The position numbers were made by a program, and so were the translations under genes. The notes beneath the pieces are model-generated. The model was not told the DNA's origin, searched no databases, and saw nothing but the letters and a program-made list of their open reading frames with translations. A stretch of DNA of 64,000 bases from Pseudomonadota bacterium (lineage in GTDB: Bacteria; Pseudomonadota; Alphaproteobacteria; Acetobacterales; Acetobacteraceae): assembly GCA_021845985.1 (NCBI GenBank), contig JAJZES010000042.1:1-64000 (forward strand), given 5' to 3'. Of this stretch, positions 1 to 11,096 are shown piece after piece. The first letter of the stretch is position 1; each line of letters starts with the position of its first letter.

Positions 1-1050
1 CCAAGGCGGACCTTGCCGGCATCGGTGGTGGGCAGGCTCGGGGACATGCCGCCGAGGCGGACCTTGCCGGCATCGGTGGTGGGCAGGCTCGGGGACATGC
101 CGCCGAGGCGGACCTTGCCGGCATCGGTGGTCGGCAGGCTCGGGGACATGCCGCCGAGGCGGACCTTGCCGGCATCGCTGGTCGGCAGGCTCGGGGACAT
201 GCCGCCGAGGCGGACCTTGCCGGCATCGCTGGTGGGCAGGCTCGGGGACATGCCGCCGAGGCGGACCTTGCCGGCGTCGGTGGTGGGCAGGCTGGGGGAC
301 ATGCCGCCGAGGCGGACCTTGCCGGCATCGGTGGTGGGCAGGCTCGGGGACATGCCGCCGAGGCGGACATTGCCGGCGTCGGTGGTCGGCAGGCTGGGGG
401 ACATGCCGCCGAGGCGGACCTTGCCGGCATCGGTGGTGGGCAGGCTCGGGGACATGCCGCCGAGGCGGACCTTGCCGGCATCGCTGGTCGGCAGGCTCGG
501 GGACATGCCGCCGAGGCGGACCTTGCCGGCATCGGTGGTCGGCAGGCTCGGGGACATGCCGCCGAGGCGGACCTTGCCGGCGTCGGTGGTGGGCAGGCTC
601 GGGGACATGCCGCCGAGGCGGACCTTGCCGGCGTCGCTGGTCGGCAGGCTCGGGGACATGCCGCCGAGGCGGACCTTGCCGGCATCGGTGGTCGGCAGGC
701 TGGGGGACATGCCGCCGAGGCGGACCTTGCCGGCATCGGTGGTCGGCAGGCTGGGGGACATGCCGCCGAGGCGGACCTTGCCGGCATCGGTGGTCGGCAG
801 GCTCGGGGACATGCCGCCGAGGCGGACCTTGCCGGCATCGCTGGTCGGCAGGCTGGGGGACATGCCGCCGAGGCGGACCTTGCCGGCGTCGCTGGTCGGC
901 AGGCTCGGGGACATGCCGCCGAGGCGGACCTTGCCGGCATCGGTGGTGGGCAGGCTCGGGGACATGCCGCCGAGGCGGACCTTGCCGGCGTCGGTGGTCG
1001 GCAGGCTCGGGGACATGCCGCCGAGGCGGACCTTGCCGGCGTCGGTGGTG
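1..1050. repeat. 51-bp tandem repeat array, about 20.5 copies
   Basis: An uninterrupted head-to-tail array with a 51-bp period begins before the window and ends near 1050. Copies differ at only a handful of fixed sites: A/G at the Asp codon, G/C at the Thr/Ser codon and at two Pro codons, plus single changes near bases 3 and 369. There are no spacers, so this is a minisatellite-like coding array and not a CRISPR. The near-identity of the copies suggests recent expansion or ongoing homogenisation. Confidence 0.95.
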
Positions 1051-1079
1051 GCGCACGCGCTGATCTTGGAGTCGGTCAT
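1..1079 (-). CDS. 17-residue tandem-repeat protein, partial (3' end outside window)
   Basis: The frame opens at an ATG at 1079, with AGGGGG seven bases upstream, and stays open to the window edge, so about 359 codons are visible. After a short unique start (MTDSKISACA) the protein is about 20 near-identical copies of MSPSLPTTDAGKVRLGG. Fifteen units read TTD and six read TSD; one unit has N for K. Other differences between units are mostly third-base and silent. The repeats carry no aromatic residues and no Cys, and each unit has one Asp, one Lys and one Arg. No family is recognised. A long frame on the other strand is open over the same array, because third positions of the two frames coincide, but it has no ribosome site or unique start and simply runs into flanking DNA. 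The short leader, the repeats and the low complexity could fit a secreted or structural repeat protein, or a multi-core peptide precursor. Function is unknown. Confidence 0.7.
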   Translation of the reverse strand, partial: MTDSKISACATTDAGKVRLGGMSPSLPTTDAGKVRLGGMSPSLPTTDAGKVRLGGMSPSLPTSDAGKVRLGGMSPSLPTSDAGKVRLGGMSPSLPTTDAGKVRLGGMSPSLPTTDAGKVRLGGMSPSLPTTDAGKVRLGGMSPSLPTSDAGKVRLGGMSPSLPTTDAGKVRLGGMSPSLPTTDAGKVRLGGMSPSLPTSDAGKVRLGGMSPSLPTTDAGKVRLGGMSPSLPTTDAGNVRLGGMSPSLPTTDAGKVRLGGMSPSLPTTDAGKVRLGGMSPSLPTSDAGKVRLGGMSPSLPTSDAGKVRLGGMSPSLPTTDAGKVRLGGMSPSLPTTDAGKVRLGGMSPSLPTTDAGKVRL

Positions 1080-1397
1080 CGGGAGTCCCCCTTGGTTGTT
1101 GACGCCTGTTGCGGCGCCGATGTGATGAAGGGAGTTTTGACCGACCAGCGTATATCGCCGTGTTAACGGCGTTAAGACGACGTTAAAACGAACGGGAAAC
1201 GCATATTTCACGTTTCGGCTGCAATTGAGGCTCGGATTGTCGTCGAAAAATGACGGCCTGGGCCGGTTTCGTGCCGCAAAGCTCCGGGAGACTCCGCCAA
1301 GCGGAGCTCCCATCATTTGCGTTGTTTCAACAACGCCGAACAAACAGCGGTATAACGCAAAACGGCAGCGCTTCGCCAGCCCTGTTGCCGCGCCGGA
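1080..1397. other. Intergenic region upstream of the repeat gene
   Basis: No convincing gene lies here. The region holds the ribosome site of the repeat gene (1087-1092). At 1160-1190, read on the minus strand, there are three TTAACG/TTAACA hexamers spaced 11 and 9 bases. A hairpin at 1286-1311 pairs GGGAG with CTCCC and CTCCGC with GCGGAG. A short perfect palindrome, GTTGTT-TC-AACAAC, lies at 1321-1334. The hairpin may end tldD transcription, although no T-run follows it on the minus strand. Confidence 0.5.
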
Positions 1398-2858
1398 TCA
1401 GGCGGCGGTGCCGCCCACCGTCAGCGCGGCGATTTTCAGTGTCGGCTGGCCAACGCCGACCGGCACGCCTTGCCCATTCTTGCCGCAGGTGCCGATGCCG
1501 GGGTCGAGCGCCATGTCGTCGCCAACCATCTCCACCCGCGTCAGCGCGTCCGGCCCGTTGCCGATGATCGTCGCGCCCTTGACCGGGGCGGTGATCCGTC
1601 CGTCCTCGATGAGGAACGCCTCGCTCGCCGAGAAGACAAATTTGCCGGAGGTGATATCAACCTGGCCGCCGCCGAAATTGACCGCATAGAGGCCGCGCCC
1701 CACCGAACGGATCATCTCGTCCTTGGTCTGCGTGCCGTTCATCATCACCGTGTTGGTCATCCGCGGCATCGGCGCGTGGGCGTAGGATTGCCGCCGCCCG
1801 TTGCCGGTGGCGCGCACCCCCATCAGCCGCGCGTTCAGCCGGTCCTGCATGTAGCCGCGCAGGATACCGTCCTCGATCAGCACGGTGCGGCTGGTCGGTG
1901 TGCCCTCATCATCGACCGTCAGGCTGCCGCGCCGGTCAGCCAGCGTGCCGTCATCGACCACGGTGACGCCCGGCGAGGCGATGCGCTGGCCGAGCAGGCC
2001 GGCGAAGGCCGAGGTCTGCTTGCGGTTGAAATCACCCTCCAGCCCATGACCGATTGCTTCATGGAGCAGGATGCCGGGCCAGCCGGGGCCGAGCACCACC
2101 GGCATCTCGCCGGCGGGCGCCGGGCGGCTGTCGAGATTGAGCAGCGCCTGCCGCAATGCCTCCTCGACCGCGGCGCGCCACTGCGCCGGGGTGGTGATGC
2201 GGTCATAGCCGAAGCGTCCGCCGCAGCCGTAACTGCCGGTTTCCCGCCGGCCACCGGCCTCGACCACGACCGAGACATTCAGCCGCACCAGCGGCCGCAG
2301 ATCGGCCACCCGCCGCCCATCGGCGCGGATGATCTGCACCGCCTGCCACTCGCCGCCGAGCGAAGCCATCACCTGGCGAACCCGCGGGTCCAGCCCGCGC
2401 GCATAGGCGTCGATGTCGCCGAGCAGGGCGGTGCGGGCAGCGAACGCCATGCCCGAGAGCGGATTGGCGTCCGAGTAGAGCCGCGCATTGCTCGGCCGCG
2501 GCGGCTCGCCAACGACCCCCGAATGGCCGGCGGTGACGGCGCCGACGGTGGCGGCGGCGCGCTTGAGCGCGTGTTCGGACAATTCGCCCGCATGGGCGTA
2601 GCCGGTGGCCTCGCCGGCGACGGCGCGCAGCCCGAATCCCAGCATGGTGTCGAAGCCGGCGGCGCGGATGCGCCCGTCCTCCAGGCTGGTCTGCTCGCTT
2701 TCGCGATATTCGAGGAACAGCTCGCCGTCATCGGCGCCGTCGAGCGCCGCGGCGGCGAGGCGTTCGGCGTCGTCACGCGCGAGGGTCGCGCCGGGACGCT
2801 CGAAGAACAGCCGGTCGGTCGTGGCCAGCGGCGAGTCGGAGAAAGCAGGTTGGGTCAT
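1398..2858 (-). CDS. tldD: TldD-type metalloprotease
   Basis: The 486-residue protein matches the TldD/PmbA family, zinc proteases whose TldD subunit, partnered by TldE/PmbA, degrades unfolded peptides and in some bacteria matures ribosomal peptides such as microcin B17. The family zinc motif HEAIGHGLEGD lies at about residues 266-276. The C-terminal part contains the Gly-rich stretches GNGRRQSYAHAP and CGKNGQGVPVGVGQP that are typical of TldD. The ATG at 2858 shares four bases (ATGA) with the stop of the upstream heme A synthase gene, so the two are likely translated together. No tldE/pmbA partner is visible. The open frame runs on upstream of this ATG, but that part is the ctaA gene in another frame. 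Confidence 0.93.
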   Translation of the reverse strand: MTQPAFSDSPLATTDRLFFERPGATLARDDAERLAAAALDGADDGELFLEYRESEQTSLEDGRIRAAGFDTMLGFGLRAVAGEATGYAHAGELSEHALKRAAATVGAVTAGHSGVVGEPPRPSNARLYSDANPLSGMAFAARTALLGDIDAYARGLDPRVRQVMASLGGEWQAVQIIRADGRRVADLRPLVRLNVSVVVEAGGRRETGSYGCGGRFGYDRITTPAQWRAAVEEALRQALLNLDSRPAPAGEMPVVLGPGWPGILLHEAIGHGLEGDFNRKQTSAFAGLLGQRIASPGVTVVDDGTLADRRGSLTVDDEGTPTSRTVLIEDGILRGYMQDRLNARLMGVRATGNGRRQSYAHAPMPRMTNTVMMNGTQTKDEMIRSVGRGLYAVNFGGGQVDITSGKFVFSASEAFLIEDGRITAPVKGATIIGNGPDALTRVEMVGDDMALDPGIGTCGKNGQGVPVGVGQPTLKIAALTVGGTAA

Positions 2859-3931
2859 GCAGCGTTCCGGGTCCGGGCGAGGGGGCGGGCGTGGTGGAGC
2901 GCGACGAGGATGGCCGTCAGCAACAGCACCGCCACTGCCTGATGCGCCGTCGCCAGCGCCACCGGCACCACGAACAGCAATGTGGTGACGCCGAGCGCAT
3001 ATTGCACCGCGACGACCGCAGCGAGCGCGAGCAGCGCCCGCCGCAACCCCGCGGCCGGGCGCTGCCACAGGCCGACGACCACCGTGACCAGCACCGTGGC
3101 GGCGGTCAGCGTGGCCAGCAGGCGATGGTCGAACTGCACCGCGGCAAGGTTCTCGGTCAGATTGCGCCAGAACGGATCAAGCTCGACGTAGGACGGCGGC
3201 AGCAGCCGTCCCTCCATCAACGGAAACGTATTGTAGATATATCCGGCATGCAGCCCGGCGGTGAAGCCGCCGGCGATGATGGTCAGCGCCACCAGCAGCG
3301 CCGAGGCGATCAGCAGGCGCCGCGGCGCCGGCACCGCGGCGGCAACCGGCTGCAGCACGGTCAGACCGGTCCAGATCAGGGCCGCATACAGCACCAGCGC
3401 CAGCACCAGATGCACCACCAGGCGATAGGCCGACACGGCGACGCTGTCGGGCAGAAACCCCGATGCGACCATGAACCAGCCGACCGCGCCCTGCAGCCCG
3501 CCGAGGGCGAACAGCAGCGCCAGCCGCGGCACCAGCCGCCGCTCGATCGCGCCACGCGCCCACAGCACCGCCAAGGGTACCAGGAACATCACCCCGAGCA
3601 GCCGACCCCACAGCCGATGGGTCCATTCCAGCCAGAAAATATGCTTGAAGCCGGCGAGGCCGAAGCCGTCATGCAGCAGGGCGTATTGCGGGATCTGCTG
3701 ATAGAGGTGAAACAGGCGTTGCCATTCCGCCTCGCTCAGCGGCGGCAGGGCGCCCATGATCGGCGCCCATTCCATGATCGACAGGCCCGAGCCGGTGAGC
3801 CGGGTCGCGCCGCCCAGCACCACCATGCCGAACACCATGCCGGCGACGCTGAGCAGCCAACCGCCGACAACGCGCCTGTTGCGCTCGGCGGCCTGCACTC
3901 CGGCGGGGAACTGGCGAACATCGAACGGCAT
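2855..3931 (-). CDS. ctaA: Heme A synthase, COX15/CtaA type
   Basis: This 358-residue polytopic membrane protein matches COX15/CtaA, which oxidises heme O to heme A for aa3-type cytochrome oxidases in the inner membrane. The features seen are eight likely hydrophobic helices, the early motif GGATRLTGSGLSIMEW, and the heme-ligand region around H97 and H105 (FKHIFWLEWTHRLWGR), with further His residues in the second half (QFDHR and TAHQA). Length and motifs fit the longer alphaproteobacterial type. The stop overlaps the tldD start as ATGA. No cytochrome oxidase gene is in the window. Confidence 0.93.
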   Translation of the reverse strand: MPFDVRQFPAGVQAAERNRRVVGGWLLSVAGMVFGMVVLGGATRLTGSGLSIMEWAPIMGALPPLSEAEWQRLFHLYQQIPQYALLHDGFGLAGFKHIFWLEWTHRLWGRLLGVMFLVPLAVLWARGAIERRLVPRLALLFALGGLQGAVGWFMVASGFLPDSVAVSAYRLVVHLVLALVLYAALIWTGLTVLQPVAAAVPAPRRLLIASALLVALTIIAGGFTAGLHAGYIYNTFPLMEGRLLPPSYVELDPFWRNLTENLAAVQFDHRLLATLTAATVLVTVVVGLWQRPAAGLRRALLALAAVVAVQYALGVTTLLFVVPVALATAHQAVAVLLLTAILVALHHARPLARTRNAA

Positions 3932-3985
3932 GACCGGGACAGATAGGGTGCAGCGCCGGCGGATGGTAGCCCGCCGGGGCCACGT

Positions 3986-4258
3986 TCAGTGCAGATGGGT
4001 CAATTGCGCCGCCTGCCGCCACTCGCCGGCACTGATCAGCCCGACCGAGGCGACCCGAACGGAATGCAGCCGGCCCTCGATCTCGCGTTCCCAGAACGCC
4101 AGGAAACGATGCAGCATCGGGAAGCGGGGGGCGATGTCGAGCTGCTGCCAGAGAAAGCTCTGCAGCACCGCCGGGTGGTCCGGTAGGTGGTAGAGGATTT
4201 CCGCGGTGGTCAGCCGATAGCCCTGCAATTGCCGCTGCAAATCTGTCGGTCGCTTCAT
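3986..4258 (-). CDS. usg: Usg family protein
   Basis: This 90-residue protein matches Usg, a small conserved alphaproteobacterial protein of unknown biochemical role, originally noted beside tryptophan genes. Recognisable parts are LTTAEILYHLPDHPAVLQ near the start, LAPRFP-like IAPRFPMLHRFLAFWE in the middle, and LHSVRVA near the end. The ATG at 4258 follows GGAGGACC on the minus strand and gives the usual family start (MKRPTDLQ). A longer in-frame start exists as far as 4489 but would lie across the groES promoter and operators. The gene is transcribed away from groESL. Confidence 0.85.
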   Translation of the reverse strand: MKRPTDLQRQLQGYRLTTAEILYHLPDHPAVLQSFLWQQLDIAPRFPMLHRFLAFWEREIEGRLHSVRVASVGLISAGEWRQAAQLTHLH

Positions 4259-4397
4259 CTGGTCCTCCGTCGCTGCTGCTCGGTGCCAGCCGTGTCGTCG
4301 TTCCCCGGGAGACGCCCGCCTCTGTGGCGCGGGTTGGCCCAGCATGGCACGCCGGGCGCGCTGCAATGCAAGTAAAAAATGCAGCGTTGTCAACCGT

Positions 4398-4424
4398 GTG
4401 GCACTCCCGGTGGGCGAGTGCTGC
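4398..4424. promoter_or_regulatory. CIRCE operator 1 (HrcA site), upstream copy
   Basis: The inverted repeat GTGGCACTC, nine bases, GAGTGCTGC matches the CIRCE consensus TTAGCACTC-N9-GAGTGCTAA in its central GCACTC/GAGTGC halves. It lies just upstream of the -35 hexamer of groESL. HrcA repressor binds CIRCE in many bacteria. The outer bases of the repeat are degenerate, so it may be a weaker site than the second copy. Confidence 0.75.
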
Positions 4425-4429
4425 CGGAC

Positions 4430-4458
4430 TTGACATGGCGCCGGGTTGGGCCTAGATC
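4430..4458 (+). promoter_or_regulatory. groESL sigma-70 promoter
   Basis: TTGACA at 4430-4435 and TAGATC at 4453-4458 are separated by 17 bases, and predicted transcription starts near 4465, inside CIRCE copy 2. The promoter is therefore bracketed by the two CIRCE operators. This is the expected arrangement for HrcA repression of a vegetative promoter. No RpoH-type promoter was obvious. Confidence 0.75.
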
Positions 4459-4459
4459 G

Positions 4460-4486
4460 CTGGCACTCCCGGACCGGGAGTGCTAA
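4460..4486. promoter_or_regulatory. CIRCE operator 2 (HrcA site)
   Basis: CTGGCACTC, nine bases, GAGTGCTAA. The right half matches the CIRCE consensus perfectly and the left half matches 7 of 9. The element overlaps the expected transcription start and would form a stem at the 5' end of the groESL mRNA. Confidence 0.93.
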
Positions 4487-4533
4487 CACAGCGCCGGCAG
4501 ACGCGCCGGCGGAAATATCCAGGAGCGATCCGA

Positions 4534-4848
4534 ATGAAGTTCCGTCCCCTGCATGACCGGGTCGTGGTCCGGCGCATCACCGCCGAAGAAAAGACCTCGG
4601 GTGGCATCATCATCCCCGACACCGCCAAGGAAAAGCCGATGGAAGGCGAGATCGTCGCTGCCGGCCCTGGCGCCCGCAATGAGCACGGCGAGCTCGTCGC
4701 GCTGGACGTGAAGGCGGGCGATCGGGTGCTGTTCGGCAAGTGGTCGGGCACCGAGGTCAAGCTCGACGGCGAAGAGCTGCTGATCATGAAAGAGTCCGAC
4801 ATCATGGGCATCATCGAGGGCAGCGCGGCCCAGAAAAAGGCCGCCTGA
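4534..4848 (+). CDS. groES: Co-chaperonin GroES
   Basis: This 104-residue cytosolic co-chaperonin forms the seven-subunit lid of GroEL. It shows the typical start [14 protein letters not shown], the mobile-loop segment [18 protein letters not shown] (about residues 16-33), and the C-terminal [16 protein letters not shown] at 4521-4525 sits eight bases before the ATG. It is the first gene of the groESL operon under the CIRCE-controlled promoter, with groEL 50 bases downstream. Confidence 0.97.
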   Translation: MKFRPLHDRVVVRRITAEEKTSGGIIIPDTAKEKPMEGEIVAAGPGARNEHGELVALDVKAGDRVLFGKWSGTEVKLDGEELLIMKESDIMGIIEGSAAQKKAA

Positions 4849-4892
4849 TCCGTCCGACGACGCCCATTATCAAGAGTAAAAGAGAAGGATAG

Positions 4893-6545
<1,653 letters not shown>

Positions 6546-6577
6546 TCCATTCGCCTGGGCTTGCACGCTGATGGAAG

Positions 6578-6603
6578 GGGCGGGCCGCAAGGTCCGCCCT
6601 TTT
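6578..6603 (+). terminator. groESL intrinsic terminator
   Basis: Stem GGGCGGGCC pairs with GGTCCGCCC (one G-T pair) around a GCAA tetraloop and is followed directly by TTTT. It starts 33 bases after the groEL stop codon. Confidence 0.85.
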
Positions 6604-6802
6604 CGTTGGCGGCGACGCCGCCATCATCATGGTTGCGGCCCAATTGACACCGCAGCAGCTTTCTGCCCAACTCACGGCAGCAATCGAATTTTGGCTTGGC
6701 TTGCTGTGCTTCCGTCGTCGGGTGCCCTCAAGACGTCCAAACCCGGTTGTCCGACCCTAAAGCGCTTCCGCCCAGGGGCCACGACGGAGAGTGAGACGAT
6801 CT

Positions 6803-7006
6803 ATGGCTAACGGCACGGTCAAGTGGTTCAACGCGACCAAGGGCTACGGCTTCATCATGCCCGAGGACGGCAGCAAGGACGTTTTCGTCCACATCACGGC
6901 GGTTCAGGCCGCCGGGCTGCGCGGCCTCAATGAGGGCCAGCAGGTCGCATATGAGGTCGTGATGGAGCGTGGCAAGGCCTCCGCGTCCAACCTCAAGCTG
7001 CCCTGA
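6803..7006 (+). CDS. Cold-shock protein, first copy
   Basis: This 67-residue CspA-family protein is a single OB-fold that binds single-stranded RNA or DNA. Both RNA-binding motifs are present: KGYGFI (about residues 14-19) and VFVHIT (about residues 29-34). The start chosen is [10 protein letters not shown], the family norm; an in-frame ATG-like start 12 bases upstream would add four residues. GGAGAGTGAG lies about 10 bases before it. A close paralogue follows 180 bases downstream on the same strand. The 200-base leader before this gene is free of other genes. Confidence 0.95.
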   Translation: MANGTVKWFNATKGYGFIMPEDGSKDVFVHITAVQAAGLRGLNEGQQVAYEVVMERGKASASNLKLP

Positions 7007-7186
7007 GCGCAGTGTCGCCTCCGCCGCGCTGACGATCGAGCGACGATGATCAGCCCCGGCCTCATCCCCCTGCACGTCCAGACCGCCGCCCGGAGCAATG
7101 ATCCGGGTGTCGCGGCGGCGCTGCAGTCGTCACAAATGGCACCGCAATTGGGCGACGGCACCCCGCCCGTTGAAGGAGACTGAGCG

Positions 7187-7396
7187 ATGGCTACCGGCAC
7201 TGTGAAGTGGTTCAACGCGACCAAGGGTTATGGCTTCATCATGCCGCAGGACGGCGGCAAGGACGTCTTCGTCCACATCACCGCAGTCCAGGCCGCCGGC
7301 CTGAACGGGCTGAACGACGGCCAGAAGGTCAGCTACGACGTTGCCATGGAGCGCGGCAAGGCCGCAGCGACCAATCTCCGGCTGGTGACGACCTGA
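7187..7396 (+). CDS. Cold-shock protein, second copy
   Basis: This 69-residue CspA-family protein is near-identical to the preceding copy over the first 40 residues (KGYGFI and VFVHIT conserved) and differs mainly in the last 25. AAGGAGA sits eight bases upstream of the ATG. The pair is a local tandem duplication, and each gene has its own ribosome site. The 180-base gap could hold a separate promoter, but no clear hexamers were seen. Confidence 0.96.
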   Translation: MATGTVKWFNATKGYGFIMPQDGGKDVFVHITAVQAAGLNGLNDGQKVSYDVAMERGKAAATNLRLVTT

Positions 7397-7404
7397 GGGC
7401 GTGC

Positions 7405-7428
7405 GGGCGGCCGGCAACACGGCCGCCC
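7405..7428 (+). terminator. Hairpin after second cold-shock gene
   Basis: GGGCGGCCG pairs perfectly with CGGCCGCCC around a six-base loop, eight bases after the stop codon. No T-run follows, so it may be a weak terminator or an mRNA-stabilising hairpin. It lies between convergent genes. Confidence 0.5.
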
Positions 7429-7513
7429 GACCCATCGTTGCCGCTGCGGCCACATCGGCGGCGGGCGCCGCCACGCCGGGCCTGACCGCGTCGCGGGTCA
7501 GTTCAGGCCGCGG

Positions 7514-7960
7514 TCAGTCGCGCACCAATTCGACCAATTGGTGGCGGGCGCGCGCCCCGCGTTCGATCGCCGCCGTTACCAGCGCGTCGAGATGCAGTTC
7601 CGCCTTGACGAACTCCAGCATCCGCAGACTGTCCTGTTCGGCGAAGCGGTCCGCCGCCACCACCTCGCAGGCCAGCGCGTAAGCGGTTTCCCGCAGTCGC
7701 GGCTCCAGCGCCTCGCGAATCAGCCGCCCGGCATGGGTCAGCCCGTCATCCTCGCGCAGCAACGCCACCGCCGCTTCCGTCGCCGCGTTCAGCCGCTGCG
7801 CGGAAAACGTGTGAAATGCCGGCAGCGTCTGCACCAGGCCCGCCATCACGCCGATTTCGCGGTCGGTGATTCCACCGCCGGCGGCAGCGACCAGGACCAT
7901 TGTGCACACCAGCGCTTCCTGCGCATCCAGCCCGGTGCGGGCAAGCATTGCTCTCTCCAT
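7514..7960 (-). CDS. TerB-like tellurite-resistance family protein
   Basis: The 148-residue, mostly helical protein resembles the TerB/DjlA-N-terminal helical domain, often annotated as tellurite resistance protein TerB. The fold carries conserved acidic metal-binding positions. Visible features are the helix-rich sequence, GGITDREIGVM near residue 28, and ADRFAEQDSLRMLEFVKAEL near the C-terminus. A second ATG 12 bases inside (7948) is a possible start. The gene lies 67 bases downstream of glgX on the same strand. No other ter genes are present, so a role in tellurite resistance is doubtful. Confidence 0.7.
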   Translation of the reverse strand: MERAMLARTGLDAQEALVCTMVLVAAAGGGITDREIGVMAGLVQTLPAFHTFSAQRLNAATEAAVALLREDDGLTHAGRLIREALEPRLRETAYALACEVVAADRFAEQDSLRMLEFVKAELHLDALVTAAIERGARARHQLVELVRD

Positions 7961-8027
7961 CGGCTCCACGCTGCAACGGTGCGTGATGCCGGCGTCGCGA
8001 TCAAGCGTCCGCCTGATTACCTTTCCG

Positions 8028-10154
<2,127 letters not shown>

Positions 10155-10246
10155 GCGCGCCTCCGCTCAATGCGCAAGCTTAAGCGTCGGCGGGCGGGCG
10201 GGTTGCACGGCCGCGCCGGCCGCGCCACTGAATCCTGCGAGCTGGC

Positions 10247-10987
10247 TCAAATCTGCAGCCGCAGGGTGATGCCGATGCGCTCGGCCGGATGGATGTCGCG
10301 CAGCGCGGCGACGGTGCCGCCGCCGCGCTTGCGGAACCGGCGCAGCACGTAAAGGCAGGGGGCGCCGCCGCGGGCGCGCAGATGCCGCGCCTGGGCCGAG
10401 GTCAGCATGCCGGCGGAAATGTCTTCCTCGATCGCCACGATCGACGTGCCAAGCAGCGCCTCCAGCGTCGCCGGGGTGAGGTCCGGCGGCAGATCGAGAT
10501 CGTCGCTGCGCGAGGCCAGCCACACGTCGATGCACGACAGCGGGCCATAGCCGGCATCGCTGGTCAGCCGCAGCCCGGCGAAGTGCAGCCACGCCGACCC
10601 CTCCGCAGCGTCCAGCCGGCGCGCCAGATCGGGGTCGAGGGTGATGCGGCGTGGCCGCTCGGCAGCAAGCCGGGTGCGCCCGGCATAGGCGCCCGGCGCG
10701 TTGCCCACCTGCCCTTCGATCAGGTAGTGCGCGGCAACCTCGGTGGCGATCACCCTGGCGCTGCCGCCGCGGCTGCGCTGCACCAGGCCGAGCGTTTCCA
10801 ACTGGCGCAGCGCCGCGCGCACCGCCGGGCGCGGCATGCCCTCGGCCAAGGCCAGCGCGGCTTCATCGGGCAGCTCACTGCCGATCGGCGTGGTGCCATC
10901 GAGAATGGTCGCGGCCAGCGCGCGGGCCAGACCATCGGCGCGGCTGATGGTGACGGCGCGCGGTGCGGCCCCGACGGCTGGCGGCAT
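10247..10987 (-). CDS. GntR-family regulator with UTRA domain
   Basis: This 246-residue transcription factor has an N-terminal winged helix (about residues 15-85, including GSELPDEAALALAEGMPRPA and LETLGLVQRSRGG) and a C-terminal UTRA-like effector domain of the HutC subfamily. The start at 10987 follows GAGGGGAG on the minus strand; an upstream in-frame ATG at 11038 has no such site. Its place at the edge of the hydroxyacid and sugar-acid genes makes it the likely local regulator, with an organic acid as ligand. This is inference from context. Confidence 0.85.
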   Translation of the reverse strand: MPPAVGAAPRAVTISRADGLARALAATILDGTTPIGSELPDEAALALAEGMPRPAVRAALRQLETLGLVQRSRGGSARVIATEVAAHYLIEGQVGNAPGAYAGRTRLAAERPRRITLDPDLARRLDAAEGSAWLHFAGLRLTSDAGYGPLSCIDVWLASRSDDLDLPPDLTPATLEALLGTSIVAIEEDISAGMLTSAQARHLRARGGAPCLYVLRRFRKRGGGTVAALRDIHPAERIGITLRLQI

Positions 10988-11096
10988 GGCGGTTGGCTCC
11001 CCTCGTTGTGCCGATGACGTTATAACCTGATGCCGCAACAGCCCCGATCAAGACCACCGCCGCCATCGCCGGCGTCGCTGGGCGGCGGCGTTCGGT

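Noticed and set aside
1-1050. CRISPR array
   Set aside because: The repeat is contiguous with no unique spacers and is open in a coding frame.
13-1125. Plus-strand open frame over the 51-bp repeats (LPASVVGRLGDMPPRRT units)
   Set aside because: It has no ribosome site or unique start, and its C-terminus is just flanking DNA including the complement of the real gene's start region. The minus-strand frame has a ribosome site, an ATG and a unique N-terminus.
2859-3068. N-terminal extension of TldD in frame
   Set aside because: The extra residues are the heme A synthase gene read in another frame. The ATG at 2858 with its ATGA overlap is the natural start.
7514-7960. Tellurite-resistance operon
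   Set aside because: Only one TerB-like gene is present, beside glgX and with no terC/D/E or stress partners, so the resistance label is not supported.
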